From assembly GCA_002436015.1 (NCBI GenBank), contig DIXJ01000015.1, positions 164,314 to 228,313 of the forward strand: 64,000 bases of DNA, in the 5' to 3' direction. This DNA is from Synergistaceae bacterium UBA6083 (GTDB taxonomy: Bacteria; Synergistota; Synergistia; Synergistales; 79-D21). A program made the translations under genes and the position numbers. The notes under the pieces were generated by a model. That model did not search any database. It was not told the origin of the DNA and was given only the letters and a program-made list of their open reading frames with translations. This document shows, in pieces, positions 1 to 8,629 of this stretch. Every line of letters begins with the position of its first letter. The first letter of the stretch is position 1.

Positions 1-1638
1 CTGCAGCGAACGGGCACTTACAGCAAGGTGGTTCCCTCCTCCAAGGGGCAGAGCACCGAGTACGCGGTCCGCAAGGGACGGGTGGGCCCCGGTTTCGGAG
101 AAAGCTTCGTCACCCAGATCGTCCCGCTTGATTTTGTTTCGGCCCAGTTCGTGGCCGACGGGCTCAAGGCCGCCATGAGCGGCGAGGTCGGGGTCGCTCC
201 CATGGCAAGCGGAGCCAAGGTTCTCCTCATGGGAAAGGCCACCGCGATCCAGAAAGCCCTGAGCGTGATCAACGCGCTGGATGCCGCGGACAGCCTGAAG
301 AACAGCAAGGCCGTGGAAATCCGCAACACCTCCCCTTCCGCCCTGGCCAGCCAGCTCACGGCGATGGCCAAGGACCCCAGTTCACCCCTTGCAGGGCTGC
401 TGGCGGTTCCCGACAACGCCTCCCTCAAGCTGATCCTTTTGGGGGAAAAGCGCGTGTTCGGGGAAGCGCTGAAGATCATCCGGGAACTCGATATCCCCGC
501 CCGGGCGGGGCAATACCACGTGGTCCCCCTTAAAAACACCGACGCCAAGGCGATGGCCGAGAAACTGAGCACGATTCTTTCCACGGCGGCCAAGCTCCAG
601 CCCGACCAGAAGGGCCTGCTTCCGAGCAGCGTGGTGGCCGACCCGGGTACCAACAGCCTGATCTTCGTGGCCGAGGATTCGACAGCCCGCAATATCGAGG
701 CCATCATCCAGAAGCTCGACATCCAGTCCAAGCAGGTTTTCCTGCGGGGCCTGATCGCCGAGGTCAACATGACGAAACTTAACAACGCGGGAATAGACTG
801 GGCCGCGTGGGGAGGAGTCGTCACGGGAGACGCTGTCCTGGCAGGCCAGGCAGGCCTCGGCAATACCACAGGCATCCCGTCGGAGTTCGTCAACTGGTTC
901 AGGGACCTGACCCGCGTGGAAGAGGAAATCACCAATCCCATCACCGGGGAAGTGACCGGGACAAAGACGACCTACGAGGGCAAAGCCCTCATCTACGCCA
1001 CGATCAACATGCTGAAAAAATACGATGCCATCAACGTCCTCTCCATGCCCCGCCTTTTGTGCACGGACAACATGCCCAGCGAACTGCAGGTCGGGCAGGT
1101 CATCCCCCAGCTCAAATCCAAGCTGACTGACAGCACGAATCCGGGTGCCGTCCAGAACAGCTACGACTACAAGGACACGGGACTCATCCTGAAGGTGACC
1201 CCCCACGTGCGAAGCGGCAACCTGGTGGCCATGGAGATCGAGCAGACCGTCGAGGAAGTCCTGACGCCCATGACGGTGAACACGCCCACCACCTCCAAGC
1301 GCCAGATCAAGAGCAACGTCACGGTGGGAGACGGGCAAACCATCATCCTGGGCGGCCTCATCAAGGAAGCTGACAAGTCCGTCAAGTCGCGGGTCCCGAT
1401 CCTCTCCTACATCCCCTTGATCGGGGAGTTCTTCAAGAGCGTGGCGAAATCGCGGGAGAAGGTCGACCTGCTGATCTTCCTGACCCCCCAGATTCTCGAG
1501 ACACCCGAGGAAGCGACCAGGCTCACAGCCGATATCGGAGCGGCATCGGGAGACGTGGAAAGCCAGCTCACGGAGCTGGAGCGACTCTACAAGCAAAAGA
1601 ACGATGCCCTCTACAGGCAGGGAGTGAAGAACCAGTGA
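1..1638 (+). CDS. gspD: Type II secretion system secretin GspD (5' end outside window)
   Basis: Outer-membrane secretin that forms the exit channel of the type II secretion system. The frame is open from base 1, so the signal peptide and first N-domain lie upstream. What is visible are periplasmic N-domain repeats (for example 'SNSLIFV'-like segments reading TNSLIFVAEDS near residue 220) and then the conserved C-terminal secretin domain with VGDGQTIILGGLI and the LIFLTPQIL closing strand. The stop overlaps the gspE start (GTGA), which indicates translational coupling. Residue order and the neighbours E-F-G favour GspD over PilQ or a type III secretin. Confidence 0.95.
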   Translation: MQRTGTYSKVVPSSKGQSTEYAVRKGRVGPGFGESFVTQIVPLDFVSAQFVADGLKAAMSGEVGVAPMASGAKVLLMGKATAIQKALSVINALDAADSLKNSKAVEIRNTSPSALASQLTAMAKDPSSPLAGLLAVPDNASLKLILLGEKRVFGEALKIIRELDIPARAGQYHVVPLKNTDAKAMAEKLSTILSTAAKLQPDQKGLLPSSVVADPGTNSLIFVAEDSTARNIEAIIQKLDIQSKQVFLRGLIAEVNMTKLNNAGIDWAAWGGVVTGDAVLAGQAGLGNTTGIPSEFVNWFRDLTRVEEEITNPITGEVTGTKTTYEGKALIYATINMLKKYDAINVLSMPRLLCTDNMPSELQVGQVIPQLKSKLTDSTNPGAVQNSYDYKDTGLILKVTPHVRSGNLVAMEIEQTVEEVLTPMTVNTPTTSKRQIKSNVTVGDGQTIILGGLIKEADKSVKSRVPILSYIPLIGEFFKSVAKSREKVDLLIFLTPQILETPEEATRLTADIGAASGDVESQLTELERLYKQKNDALYRQGVKNQ

Positions 1639-3116
1639 CCGAAAAGGCACTGGACCCCGGGGAAATCCTTTCCCTCATCCCGGAAACCCTGAGCCTCGAC
1701 ACCCTTCGCGGCGCCGGGGTCCTCCCGCTTCGCCGCGAAGAGGACTGCCTGGTGCTTGGAGTGTCCTCCCTGGAGGCTTACGGCAACGCGCAACTCCTGT
1801 CCAAGGGATTCGAAGGCCGGGCTCGAATCGAAGTCACGGACCCGACCCTGCTGAACGGTCTTTTCGACCGGCTTTACAGCCTCCGGAGCCGGATCGCATC
1901 GGACGACGTCGAGGCGATCGAGGGTGTGGCAGACCTGGATGCTGTCGCCCGCGAAGACATCCAGAGCGATTCCGTTTCGGCCCCCGTGATTCGCCTGGTG
2001 AACAGCCTTTTTTTCGAGGCCGTCAAGGAACGGGCCACGGACATCCACGTCGAGCCCTTCGAAGACCGGTGCGAAGTACGCTTCCGGGTCGACGGGGTTC
2101 TCCACAACAAGCTGCTCCTGCCGAAAACCCACCAGGCCCCGCTGACCACGAGGATCAAGGTCATGGCCCGGATGGACATCTCTGAACGGTTTTCTCCCCA
2201 GGACGGACGGATCGGCATCTCGGTGGGAGGCCGATCCGTGGATATCCGGGTCGGCGCTGTCCCCACCCAGCACGGAGAAAGGCTGGCCCTCCGGCTTCTC
2301 GACAAGAAGGAAGGCCTTTTGACCCTGGAACAGCTCGGCATGCCGGGCAAAAGCAGGGCAGCCCTCGAGGAAATGGTGGCCAAACCGTACGGGATGGTCC
2401 TCCTGACAGGCCCGACCGGCTCGGGGAAAACAACCTCCCTTTACGCCATCCTGCAGAAGCTCGCCCGCCCCGAGGTGAATGTCATCACCGTCGAGGACCC
2501 CATCGAGTACGACCTCCCCGGCGTCGGCCAGATCCAGGTCAACGAGAAGGCCGGGGTTACCTTTGCCTCGGCCCTCCGGGCAATCCTGCGGCAGGACCCG
2601 GACATCATCATGGTGGGTGAAATGCGGGATTTCGATACCGCACACATGGGCGTCCAAGCCTCCCTCACCGGGCACCTGGTCCTCTCGACCCTCCACACGA
2701 ACGATGCCCCCAGTGCAGTCGTCAGGCTCGCGGACATGGGGGTGGAACCCTACCTCGTGGCAGGCTCCCTGCTCGGGGTCGTCGCCCAGCGGCTGGTCCG
2801 GAGAGTCTGCCCCTCCTGCGCCTGCGAAGCGGAAGCCCCTCCTGCCTTCCGGAAGCTGGGGATCGAGACCGTTCAAAGAGGAACCGGCTGCGAACGCTGC
2901 ATGGGAACCGGCTATTTCGGCCGGACCGGCCTTTACGAGCTGCTGGTGATGGATGACGCCCTGCGGGAAGCGGTCTCGGGAGGAGCCTCGTCCTCCCGGA
3001 TCCGCGAGGAGGCCCGGGGAAAGGGTTTCAAAAGCCTCTGGGAGCTGGGTTTGAAGCGGGTCAGGCAAGGGTTGACCACCCCTGAGGAGCTGTACAGGGC
3101 GGTCGGGGAGGCCTAG
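1635..3116 (+). CDS. gspE: Type II secretion ATPase GspE
   Basis: Cytoplasmic hexameric ATPase that drives pseudopilus assembly. The 493-aa product has an N-terminal GspE_N-like domain, Walker A GPTGSGKTT near residue 260, the Asp box and Walker B segment DPDIIMVGEMRD near 325, the HLVLSTLHTND His box, and the tetracysteine zinc site (CPSC about 45 residues before CERC). The GTG start at 1635 overlaps the gspD stop by 4 bp. PilB is the alternative, but the secretin and pseudopilin neighbours favour GspE. Confidence 0.95.
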   Translation: MTEKALDPGEILSLIPETLSLDTLRGAGVLPLRREEDCLVLGVSSLEAYGNAQLLSKGFEGRARIEVTDPTLLNGLFDRLYSLRSRIASDDVEAIEGVADLDAVAREDIQSDSVSAPVIRLVNSLFFEAVKERATDIHVEPFEDRCEVRFRVDGVLHNKLLLPKTHQAPLTTRIKVMARMDISERFSPQDGRIGISVGGRSVDIRVGAVPTQHGERLALRLLDKKEGLLTLEQLGMPGKSRAALEEMVAKPYGMVLLTGPTGSGKTTSLYAILQKLARPEVNVITVEDPIEYDLPGVGQIQVNEKAGVTFASALRAILRQDPDIIMVGEMRDFDTAHMGVQASLTGHLVLSTLHTNDAPSAVVRLADMGVEPYLVAGSLLGVVAQRLVRRVCPSCACEAEAPPAFRKLGIETVQRGTGCERCMGTGYFGRTGLYELLVMDDALREAVSGGASSSRIREEARGKGFKSLWELGLKRVRQGLTTPEELYRAVGEA

Positions 3117-3120
3117 TTTC

Positions 3121-4281
3121 ATGCCGCGCTACCGCTACACTGCCTACGATTCACAGGGAAAGACCGTATCGGGAGAATTGGAGGCAACAAGCGAGGCTTC
3201 CGCGGTCCAGTCCCTTCGAAAGGAAGGCCTTGTCCCCGTAGAGGTCCGGCCCAAAGCCGGGAAGGAAAAGTCGGGTGAAAGAGGCGGAAAGCCCGTTTCG
3301 CTGGAAGACCACCTGCTCTTCTGCCGAAGCCTGGCCAGCTACCTCAGGGGCGGCCTGACCCTGAGCCATGTTCTCGTCCTCCTGGCAAAACAGTCCCCAA
3401 GCGTGGACCTGCGCACACTCTACACGCGGCTCAAGACCGAAATCGAGGGCGGAAAGAGCCTGGGGACAGGCATGCGGGCATCCGGACGATTCAGGGAAGA
3501 CCTGGTGGGCATGGTGGAGTCCGGGGAAAGAAGCGGCTCTCTCCCGCAGATCCTGGACAGGGCTTCGCGCCTGTATCGCCTTGAAATCGGCCTTCGGCGC
3601 CGCGTCAGGAGCGCCCTGACCTACCCGCTCGTCATGATCGCGGTCGGAACGGCCGTGGTCGCCTTCCTCCTGGTTTATGTCGTCCCGAAGCTTTCCGCGC
3701 TCTTCGCGGACATGGGAGAAAGCCTGCCCCTGCCGACACGAATCCTTCTATGGATGTCCTCTGCCCTGGAAATCGCGGGCATCCCCCTCCTGGTCGGGGG
3801 GCTCGTAATTTTTCTCTGGCTGCGGCGAAAGGGATCCCTTTTTTCGAAACTTCCCCTGAAAGGCCTCAGGGAACGCATCACCCTGTCCCTCGTTTTTTCG
3901 CACCTGGCGACCCTCCTGGATTGCGGGATCCCCCTCGTCCAGGCCCTCTCGATGATCGCGCCGATGGACCCGGACCCTTCCCGGTGGGAATCGGTTTCCG
4001 GGCGGGTGCGAAAGGGCTACCGATTGGGGCAGGCCCTGCAGGACGAGGGATCCTTCGCGGAAGATGCCGTCTATATCGTCCAGGTCGGGGAAGCCGGGGG
4101 AGAACTCTCGCAAGCCTTGCAACAGGTGGCGGACAACAGCTGGGAAATCGCCGAGAACCGGATGGCCCGGCTGGCCGACCTTGTCGAACCCGCCATGGTC
4201 CTGGTCCTGGGGGCCGTTGTCGGGTTCGTCGTCCTCGCGATCCTGCTGCCCATTTTTGACCTGTCATCCCTCATCCGCTGA
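3121..4281 (+). CDS. gspF: Type II secretion inner-membrane platform protein GspF
   Basis: Polytopic inner-membrane protein that links the GspE motor to pseudopilin assembly. The 386-aa product has the family layout: a short N-terminal MPRYRYTAYDSQGK motif, two repeated T2SSF domains each carrying the conserved G-E-x-S/G segment (VESGERSGSLP near residue 130 and VGEAGGELSQAL near 325), and three membrane helices (around 165-190, 215-235 and 355-380). It starts 4 bp after gspE stops and is clearly in the same operon. Confidence 0.94.
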   Translation: MPRYRYTAYDSQGKTVSGELEATSEASAVQSLRKEGLVPVEVRPKAGKEKSGERGGKPVSLEDHLLFCRSLASYLRGGLTLSHVLVLLAKQSPSVDLRTLYTRLKTEIEGGKSLGTGMRASGRFREDLVGMVESGERSGSLPQILDRASRLYRLEIGLRRRVRSALTYPLVMIAVGTAVVAFLLVYVVPKLSALFADMGESLPLPTRILLWMSSALEIAGIPLLVGGLVIFLWLRRKGSLFSKLPLKGLRERITLSLVFSHLATLLDCGIPLVQALSMIAPMDPDPSRWESVSGRVRKGYRLGQALQDEGSFAEDAVYIVQVGEAGGELSQALQQVADNSWEIAENRMARLADLVEPAMVLVLGAVVGFVVLAILLPIFDLSSLIR

Positions 4282-4314
4282 CCGGATGGAAATCCAGCCT
4301 AGGAGGTCTCCTTC

Positions 4315-4743
4315 ATGAACGGAAAACGACGCAGCGGCTTCACCCTGGTGGAAATTCTCGTTGTCGTGGTCATCCTGGGCCTTTTGGCCACCCTTGTCAT
4401 TCCCCGTGTCGTGGGCAGGGGCGAAGAAGCCAAGCGCACCGCCACCCTCGTGCAGATCCGTTCACTCGAGCAGGCCCTGGACCTCTACAAGCTCGACAAC
4501 GGCTTCTACCCCACCACGGAGCAGGGACTGGAGTCCCTCGTGTCCAAACCGTCGGGAATGCCCGAACCGAGAAATTACCGGGACGACGGCTACATGAAGA
4601 AGGTTCCCATGGATCCCTGGGGGCGCCCCTATGTTTACCGCTCCCCTGGCGAACACGGCGAAACGGACCTTTTCTCCTACGGGCCTGACGGGGCGGAGGG
4701 CGGCGAGGGCAAGAACAGGGACATCACGAACTGGGACGAGTGA
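4315..4743 (+). CDS. gspG: Major pseudopilin GspG
   Basis: Major pseudopilin of the type II secretion pseudopilus, 142 aa. A short basic leader (MNGKRRSG) is followed by the prepilin peptidase site G/FTLVEILVVVVIL with Glu+5 and a single N-terminal helix. The C-terminal half has the GspG landmarks YPTTEQGLESLV, PMDPWGRPY and the calcium-loop region ending in DITNWDE. A good ribosome binding site (aggagg, 4301-4306) precedes the ATG. No gspH, I, J, K, L or M follows, so minor pseudopilins and the prepilin peptidase must be encoded elsewhere. Confidence 0.95.
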   Translation: MNGKRRSGFTLVEILVVVVILGLLATLVIPRVVGRGEEAKRTATLVQIRSLEQALDLYKLDNGFYPTTEQGLESLVSKPSGMPEPRNYRDDGYMKKVPMDPWGRPYVYRSPGEHGETDLFSYGPDGAEGGEGKNRDITNWDE

Positions 4744-4775
4744 GGGAACCGGAAAAGATATTTGGAGGACACTCT

Positions 4776-4804
4776 TTGACAGTCTCACGCCGGACAACGA
4801 TAAT
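4776..4804 (+). promoter_or_regulatory. Consensus sigma-70 promoter for the Synerg-CTERM protein
   Basis: TTGACA at 4776-4781 and GATAAT at 4799-4804 are separated by exactly 17 bp. The promoter lies 50-80 bp upstream of the ATG at 4856, in an AT-rich gap after gspG. It indicates that the downstream surface protein is transcribed on its own as well as by any read-through from gspDEFG. Confidence 0.7.
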
Positions 4805-4855
4805 TTACCTTAGCACATAGACTTATCAGTAAATACATAAAAGGAGGTGAGAGTG

Positions 4856-6628
4856 ATGAGGCTAGGGAGAAGAAATACCATTTTCGCAATGGCCTGTTTC
4901 TTTCTTATTGCCGCTTCCGTTGCCTGGGCCGCCCTGGCTTGGACCCGGACAACGAACGTATCAGGCACGCCCGGCATGCCTGACGGAATCGACCCTTCCG
5001 GCGACCGGAACAACAGTTACGCCTGGTGCATGGAAGTCCTGCCCCAGACGGACGGGGATTATCTTTACGTCGGCAGCAACCGCAACCTGGCGTACTTCAT
5101 CTACGGCGGCAAAAACATGACCTCCGAACAGATCGAGAACCTCAGCCTGAACTACCTCAGTGGGGATCTTCCCTACGAACAGCCCGGAGCCACCGATTTC
5201 CGGGCAAAGATTTTCCGCTACAAGCTGGACGGCACCGAGCCCTGGGAACAGGTTTACAAATCGCCGGAGCAGTTTACCTCGGGCGACGTCACCCTCGGCA
5301 AGGAATCCGGCTTCCGCGGCATGCAGACCTATGCGCCTGCGGGCCAGGATCCGGCGCTTTTCGTGGTGACCTTCAACGAAGGCGTTTCGAACCCAGTCTG
5401 CAGGGTCCTCAAGTTCCCGGGTGATTTCTCCCCGGGAGATAACCCCGAGGAAGTCTTCACGGACACGACGGGCTCACTCCGCGGCATCACGGTCCACGAC
5501 GGCAAGCTGTATGTCGGGACCAGCGGCTCCAAGAATACGGTCCCTACGGTCTGGTGCGCGGAGAACCCCGTTTCGAACGACAGCTGGAGCCCTGTCCTGT
5601 ACCCCTCGGATGTCAATCGAAACAGCTCGGGAGTCTGGGACCTGGCCAGTTATAACGGGTTCCTTTACGTTTTCGCGAACACCCGGGTCTACAAGGGACA
5701 GCATGTCGGCATTGGCGAACCCGGGGCAAACGCCCAGGGCTGGGCCTGGGAAACCGTCGTCGGCTCGAAGCTCTCGCAGGAAGCGAAGTACCCGACAGGC
5801 CTCGGGAATCCCAACATCGCGGCCATGTCCCCCTTCCCCTTCTCGATCGGCGGCCGGGATTACGTCTACGTCACGACCTTCGCCAACATGCCCGTCGCCC
5901 TCGGCTACCTGGCAGCCGCGCTGAACGGGATCGTTTCCCCTGATGTCGCTTTTGGCCAGTTCTTTGCCCGGCTGGATCCCGCGCAGGTCTACCGGTTCGA
6001 CGAAAACGACGACTGGGAGATGATCATCGGGGACCTGGACAAGAACGTCTACCCCACCTCGGACGACTGGGGAGCTCTCGAGGGGACCCCAGTGTTCAAT
6101 TCGCGCCTCGGCAACTACGGGGCCGGCTTCTACAACCCGAGCCTCGAACAGGTCCTCCAGGGCGACGACACGAACCTTTCCTTCAACCAGTACACCTGGT
6201 GGATGGACACCTACGGGGGAAACCTCTACTGCACGACCTTCGACTACCGTGTGTTCACCCGCTACATCCGTGACCTGACCAGCGATCCCACGGTCATCGA
6301 AAGGCTCGACCTGGTGGACCGGCTCAACACCAACCCGATGGGCTTCGACCTTTACGTGACCAAAGACGGAATCAACTGGAGCGCAGTCACCCGCGACGGG
6401 TTCGGGGACCCCTACAATTACGGGGGGCGTATCCTGAAATCCACTCCTTCCGGATTGTTCGTCGGCACTGCGAATCCTTTCTGGGGCGCGCAGGTCTGGA
6501 AGGTCACCGGAACAGTCGATGAAACAGGAGGTGGCGGCGGGGGAGGCGGCTGCAGCTCGGCAGGCCTGGCCCCGATGGGACTGGTCCTGCTGGTTCCGCT
6601 GTTCGTTCTTTTCCGCAGGAAGGGATAA
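4856..6628 (+). CDS. Secreted surface protein with Synerg-CTERM sorting signal
   Basis: A 590-aa exported protein of unknown function. It has an N-terminal signal peptide (MRLGRRNTIFAMACFFLIAASVAWA-type; hydrophobic core around residues 8-23) and a long Trp/Tyr/Asn-rich body with repeated beta-propeller-like phrases such as DGDYLYVGSNR, GKLYVGTSGS and NGFLYVFANT. The C-terminus has a run of eight glycines, Cys-Ser-Ser, about 18 hydrophobic residues and FRRKG. That end is the known layout of the Synerg-CTERM sorting/anchoring signal of Synergistota. ATG 4856 was chosen because AAGGAGGTG at 4841-4849 is correctly spaced; GTG 4847 and 4853 are in frame but overlap or crowd that site. Neighbouring type II secretion genes make it a candidate substrate, which is an inference. 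Confidence 0.8.
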   Translation: MRLGRRNTIFAMACFFLIAASVAWAALAWTRTTNVSGTPGMPDGIDPSGDRNNSYAWCMEVLPQTDGDYLYVGSNRNLAYFIYGGKNMTSEQIENLSLNYLSGDLPYEQPGATDFRAKIFRYKLDGTEPWEQVYKSPEQFTSGDVTLGKESGFRGMQTYAPAGQDPALFVVTFNEGVSNPVCRVLKFPGDFSPGDNPEEVFTDTTGSLRGITVHDGKLYVGTSGSKNTVPTVWCAENPVSNDSWSPVLYPSDVNRNSSGVWDLASYNGFLYVFANTRVYKGQHVGIGEPGANAQGWAWETVVGSKLSQEAKYPTGLGNPNIAAMSPFPFSIGGRDYVYVTTFANMPVALGYLAAALNGIVSPDVAFGQFFARLDPAQVYRFDENDDWEMIIGDLDKNVYPTSDDWGALEGTPVFNSRLGNYGAGFYNPSLEQVLQGDDTNLSFNQYTWWMDTYGGNLYCTTFDYRVFTRYIRDLTSDPTVIERLDLVDRLNTNPMGFDLYVTKDGINWSAVTRDGFGDPYNYGGRILKSTPSGLFVGTANPFWGAQVWKVTGTVDETGGGGGGGGCSSAGLAPMGLVLLVPLFVLFRRKG

Positions 6629-6665
6629 CCAACCGGGCACACACGCTGGCCATCGTCATGCAGCG

Positions 6666-6700
6666 AAGGGGCCCCGCCGTGAAACCCGGCGGGGCTCCTT
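6666..6700. terminator. Bidirectional hairpin between convergent genes
   Basis: A 13-bp GC-rich stem (6666-6678 with 6688-6700, one G-U) around a 9-nt loop sits between the convergent ends of the Synerg-CTERM gene (6628) and the ABC permease (6708). T-rich sequence follows on the plus strand. It can serve both directions. Confidence 0.65.
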
Positions 6701-6707
6701 CATTTCA

Positions 6708-7463
6708 TCATGCTTGCCCTTCCCGGTGCGCGAATGGCGCCAAGCGGGCCATTCCCTGGTCCAGGACAACCGCCATGAGCGCGGACAGGAGCGCCCCCTC
6801 GAGGACATAGGCCGGGTTTTCCCCGATCAGCCCGGCAACGATGGGAACGCCGAGTCCCCCCGCCCCGATCGTCGCCCCGATCGTCGCCGTTCCCACGTTG
6901 ATGACGACGGAACTCCTGATTCCCGCCATGATAACGGGCATCGCCAACGGGAGTTCGACCTTCCGGAGGACTCGGGCCGGAGTCATCCCAATGCCCCGGG
7001 CTGCGTCCTTCACCTCTTCGGGGACGCTTTCCAGCCCATCGATGGCATTCCGGGCTACGGGAAGCATCCCGTAAAGGAAGAGGGCCAGCAGGGCGGGCTT
7101 GAACCCGAAACCCACGGCCGGGACCGCCAGGGCCAGGACGGCGACCGGTGGAAAGGTCTGTCCCAGGGAAAGCAGGTCCTCGATCGCCGGCAGGAAAGGC
7201 CGCCCGAAACGCCGGGTCGCAACGATCCCCAGGAGGCTTCCCGCCAGCGCGGCCAGGAAGCTTGATACGGCAACCAGCCTCAGGTGCTCCCACAACAGCA
7301 CCGCCGGTGATTCGCGCGGGTAGAGCCATTGGGCTTCCAGCGGAAACAAGCCTTTAAGGAGGCCTTCCAGGAGGACCGGGGAAAATCCCAGGAAAACCAG
7401 GGTTCCCACCAGGAGGATCGGGATCGCCCATTTAGCCCGGAAAGTTCCCGCCAGGGACCTCAT
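6708..7463 (-). CDS. Osmoprotectant-type ABC transporter permease (second permease)
   Basis: Inner-membrane permease of the glycine betaine/choline/carnitine (OpuB/OpuC, YehW-like) importer family, 251 aa. It has about six membrane helices and the BPD_transp_1 coupling-loop region (KDAARGIGMTPARVLRKVELPLAMPVIMAG split across residues 150-180) followed by the typical TIGATIGAGGLG. The ATG at 7463 overlaps the preceding stop (TGATG), so it is coupled to the first permease. A much longer open frame continues upstream to 8471, but that extension lies antisense to or out of frame with the real first permease and is not used. Confidence 0.88.
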   Translation of the reverse strand: MRSLAGTFRAKWAIPILLVGTLVFLGFSPVLLEGLLKGLFPLEAQWLYPRESPAVLLWEHLRLVAVSSFLAALAGSLLGIVATRRFGRPFLPAIEDLLSLGQTFPPVAVLALAVPAVGFGFKPALLALFLYGMLPVARNAIDGLESVPEEVKDAARGIGMTPARVLRKVELPLAMPVIMAGIRSSVVINVGTATIGATIGAGGLGVPIVAGLIGENPAYVLEGALLSALMAVVLDQGMARLAPFAHREGQA

Positions 7464-8629
7464 CAGGCTGCCTCCCTGATTCCGTGGGGCGTCACGAGGC
7501 GGACCAGGACATCGAGAAGGCCGTCCAGCAAGACCGCCATGAGAAGGATCGGCAAGGCTCCGAGGAGGATCAGGTCCGGGGCGGCTTCTCCCAGGCCCTG
7601 GAAGATGAAGGTTCCCAGTCCGCCCGCACCGATCAGGGCAGCCACGGCGGTGTTCCCCACCGCCTGGACGGAAGCGACCCGAACCCCTCCCAGGACGATA
7701 GGGGCCGCCACGGGCACCTCCACCCGGAAGAGCCGCTGTCGGCGGGTCATCCCCATTCCGTTTGCGGCATCGAGCATATCGGGTGAAAGGGATGCAAATC
7801 CCGCGAACGTGTTCTGGACGATGGGCAGGAGGGAATAGAGGCTCAGGGCGATGTAGGCGGGCGCCCAGCCGATGCCACCGACCCCGAGGGCCTTGAGGAG
7901 GGCAAACCGCCCCGACAGCCAGGCAAGGGGAGCGATCAGGAGGCCGAAAAGGGCCAGGCTTGGGAAGGTCTGGAGAGTTCCGGCCACGGCGAAAACGGGT
8001 CCCTTGAGGGTAGGGCTTCTCGTGCTGGCGTAACCCAGGGGGATCCCGAGGAGGGAACCGGAGGCAACCGAGGCAAGACCGAGCACCAGGTGCCGCCTGA
8101 GTTCGAGCGCGAAACGGCCGCTTCGGTTCGCGAACTCGACCATAAGGGACAGGTTGTCCAGCTTTCCCGCAAGAAACGGGAGCAGGAGGAGCAGGGGCAG
8201 CAGCCTCAGGAAGGTCCTTTCGAGATTCCCCTTCGGGAGGCGGCGCGAGACCGTCCTGAAGAGAACGAAGCTTCCCACCAGGAGGACCCAGGCCCCGGAG
8301 GAAAGGGAAACCCTGGCAAAATCCCGGCCAAAGACCAGTCGAGCCGCGGAGGAACCGGAAAATTCCAGGACCAGGAAAGCGAGGCATACTGCCGTTGCTG
8401 CCGAGATCCGCGTCCCCCACCCTTTGGGAGCCCCGCCGAGTCCCGATCCGAGCAGGAGCAGGACCAGGCAAAACAAAAGCAGCGCCCTCATGGGCCCAAG
8501 GGCCGCAAAAAGGGATATCCCTTCCGCGGGGGAAAGGCGGGTGGCCCTCAGGCTCATGAAGGGAAAGAACAGCATCGCGGCCAGGCAGCTCGCCGCAACC
8601 ACCGCCGTGACCCTGTCTTCCTCTCTCAC
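7463..8629 (-). CDS. Osmoprotectant-type ABC transporter permease with N-terminal membrane extension
   Basis: First permease of the importer, 388 aa. The C-terminal 200 residues are the OpuBB/YehY-type permease domain (GYASTRSP, DAANGMGMTRRQRLFRVEVP coupling segment, AVAALIGAGGLGTFIFQG). The first 150-180 residues add several hydrophobic helices, as in YehY-type proteins that are longer than ordinary OpuCB. Its start overlaps the binding-protein stop by 4 bp and its stop overlaps the next permease start. The order is binding protein, permease, permease, with no nucleotide-binding subunit in the operon. Confidence 0.88.
   Translation of the reverse strand: MREEDRVTAVVAASCLAAMLFFPFMSLRATRLSPAEGISLFAALGPMRALLLFCLVLLLLGSGLGGAPKGWGTRISAATAVCLAFLVLEFSGSSAARLVFGRDFARVSLSSGAWVLLVGSFVLFRTVSRRLPKGNLERTFLRLLPLLLLLPFLAGKLDNLSLMVEFANRSGRFALELRRHLVLGLASVASGSLLGIPLGYASTRSPTLKGPVFAVAGTLQTFPSLALFGLLIAPLAWLSGRFALLKALGVGGIGWAPAYIALSLYSLLPIVQNTFAGFASLSPDMLDAANGMGMTRRQRLFRVEVPVAAPIVLGGVRVASVQAVGNTAVAALIGAGGLGTFIFQGLGEAAPDLILLGALPILLMAVLLDGLLDVLVRLVTPHGIREAA

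Noticed and set aside
6523..6552. G-rich repeat resembling a simple-sequence tract
   Set aside because: It encodes the poly-Gly linker of the Synerg-CTERM tail, so it is coding and explained.
6708..8471. 587-aa minus-strand ORF containing the second permease
   Set aside because: Its first 330 residues are out of frame with the first permease, which has clear motifs; the true start overlaps that gene's stop.
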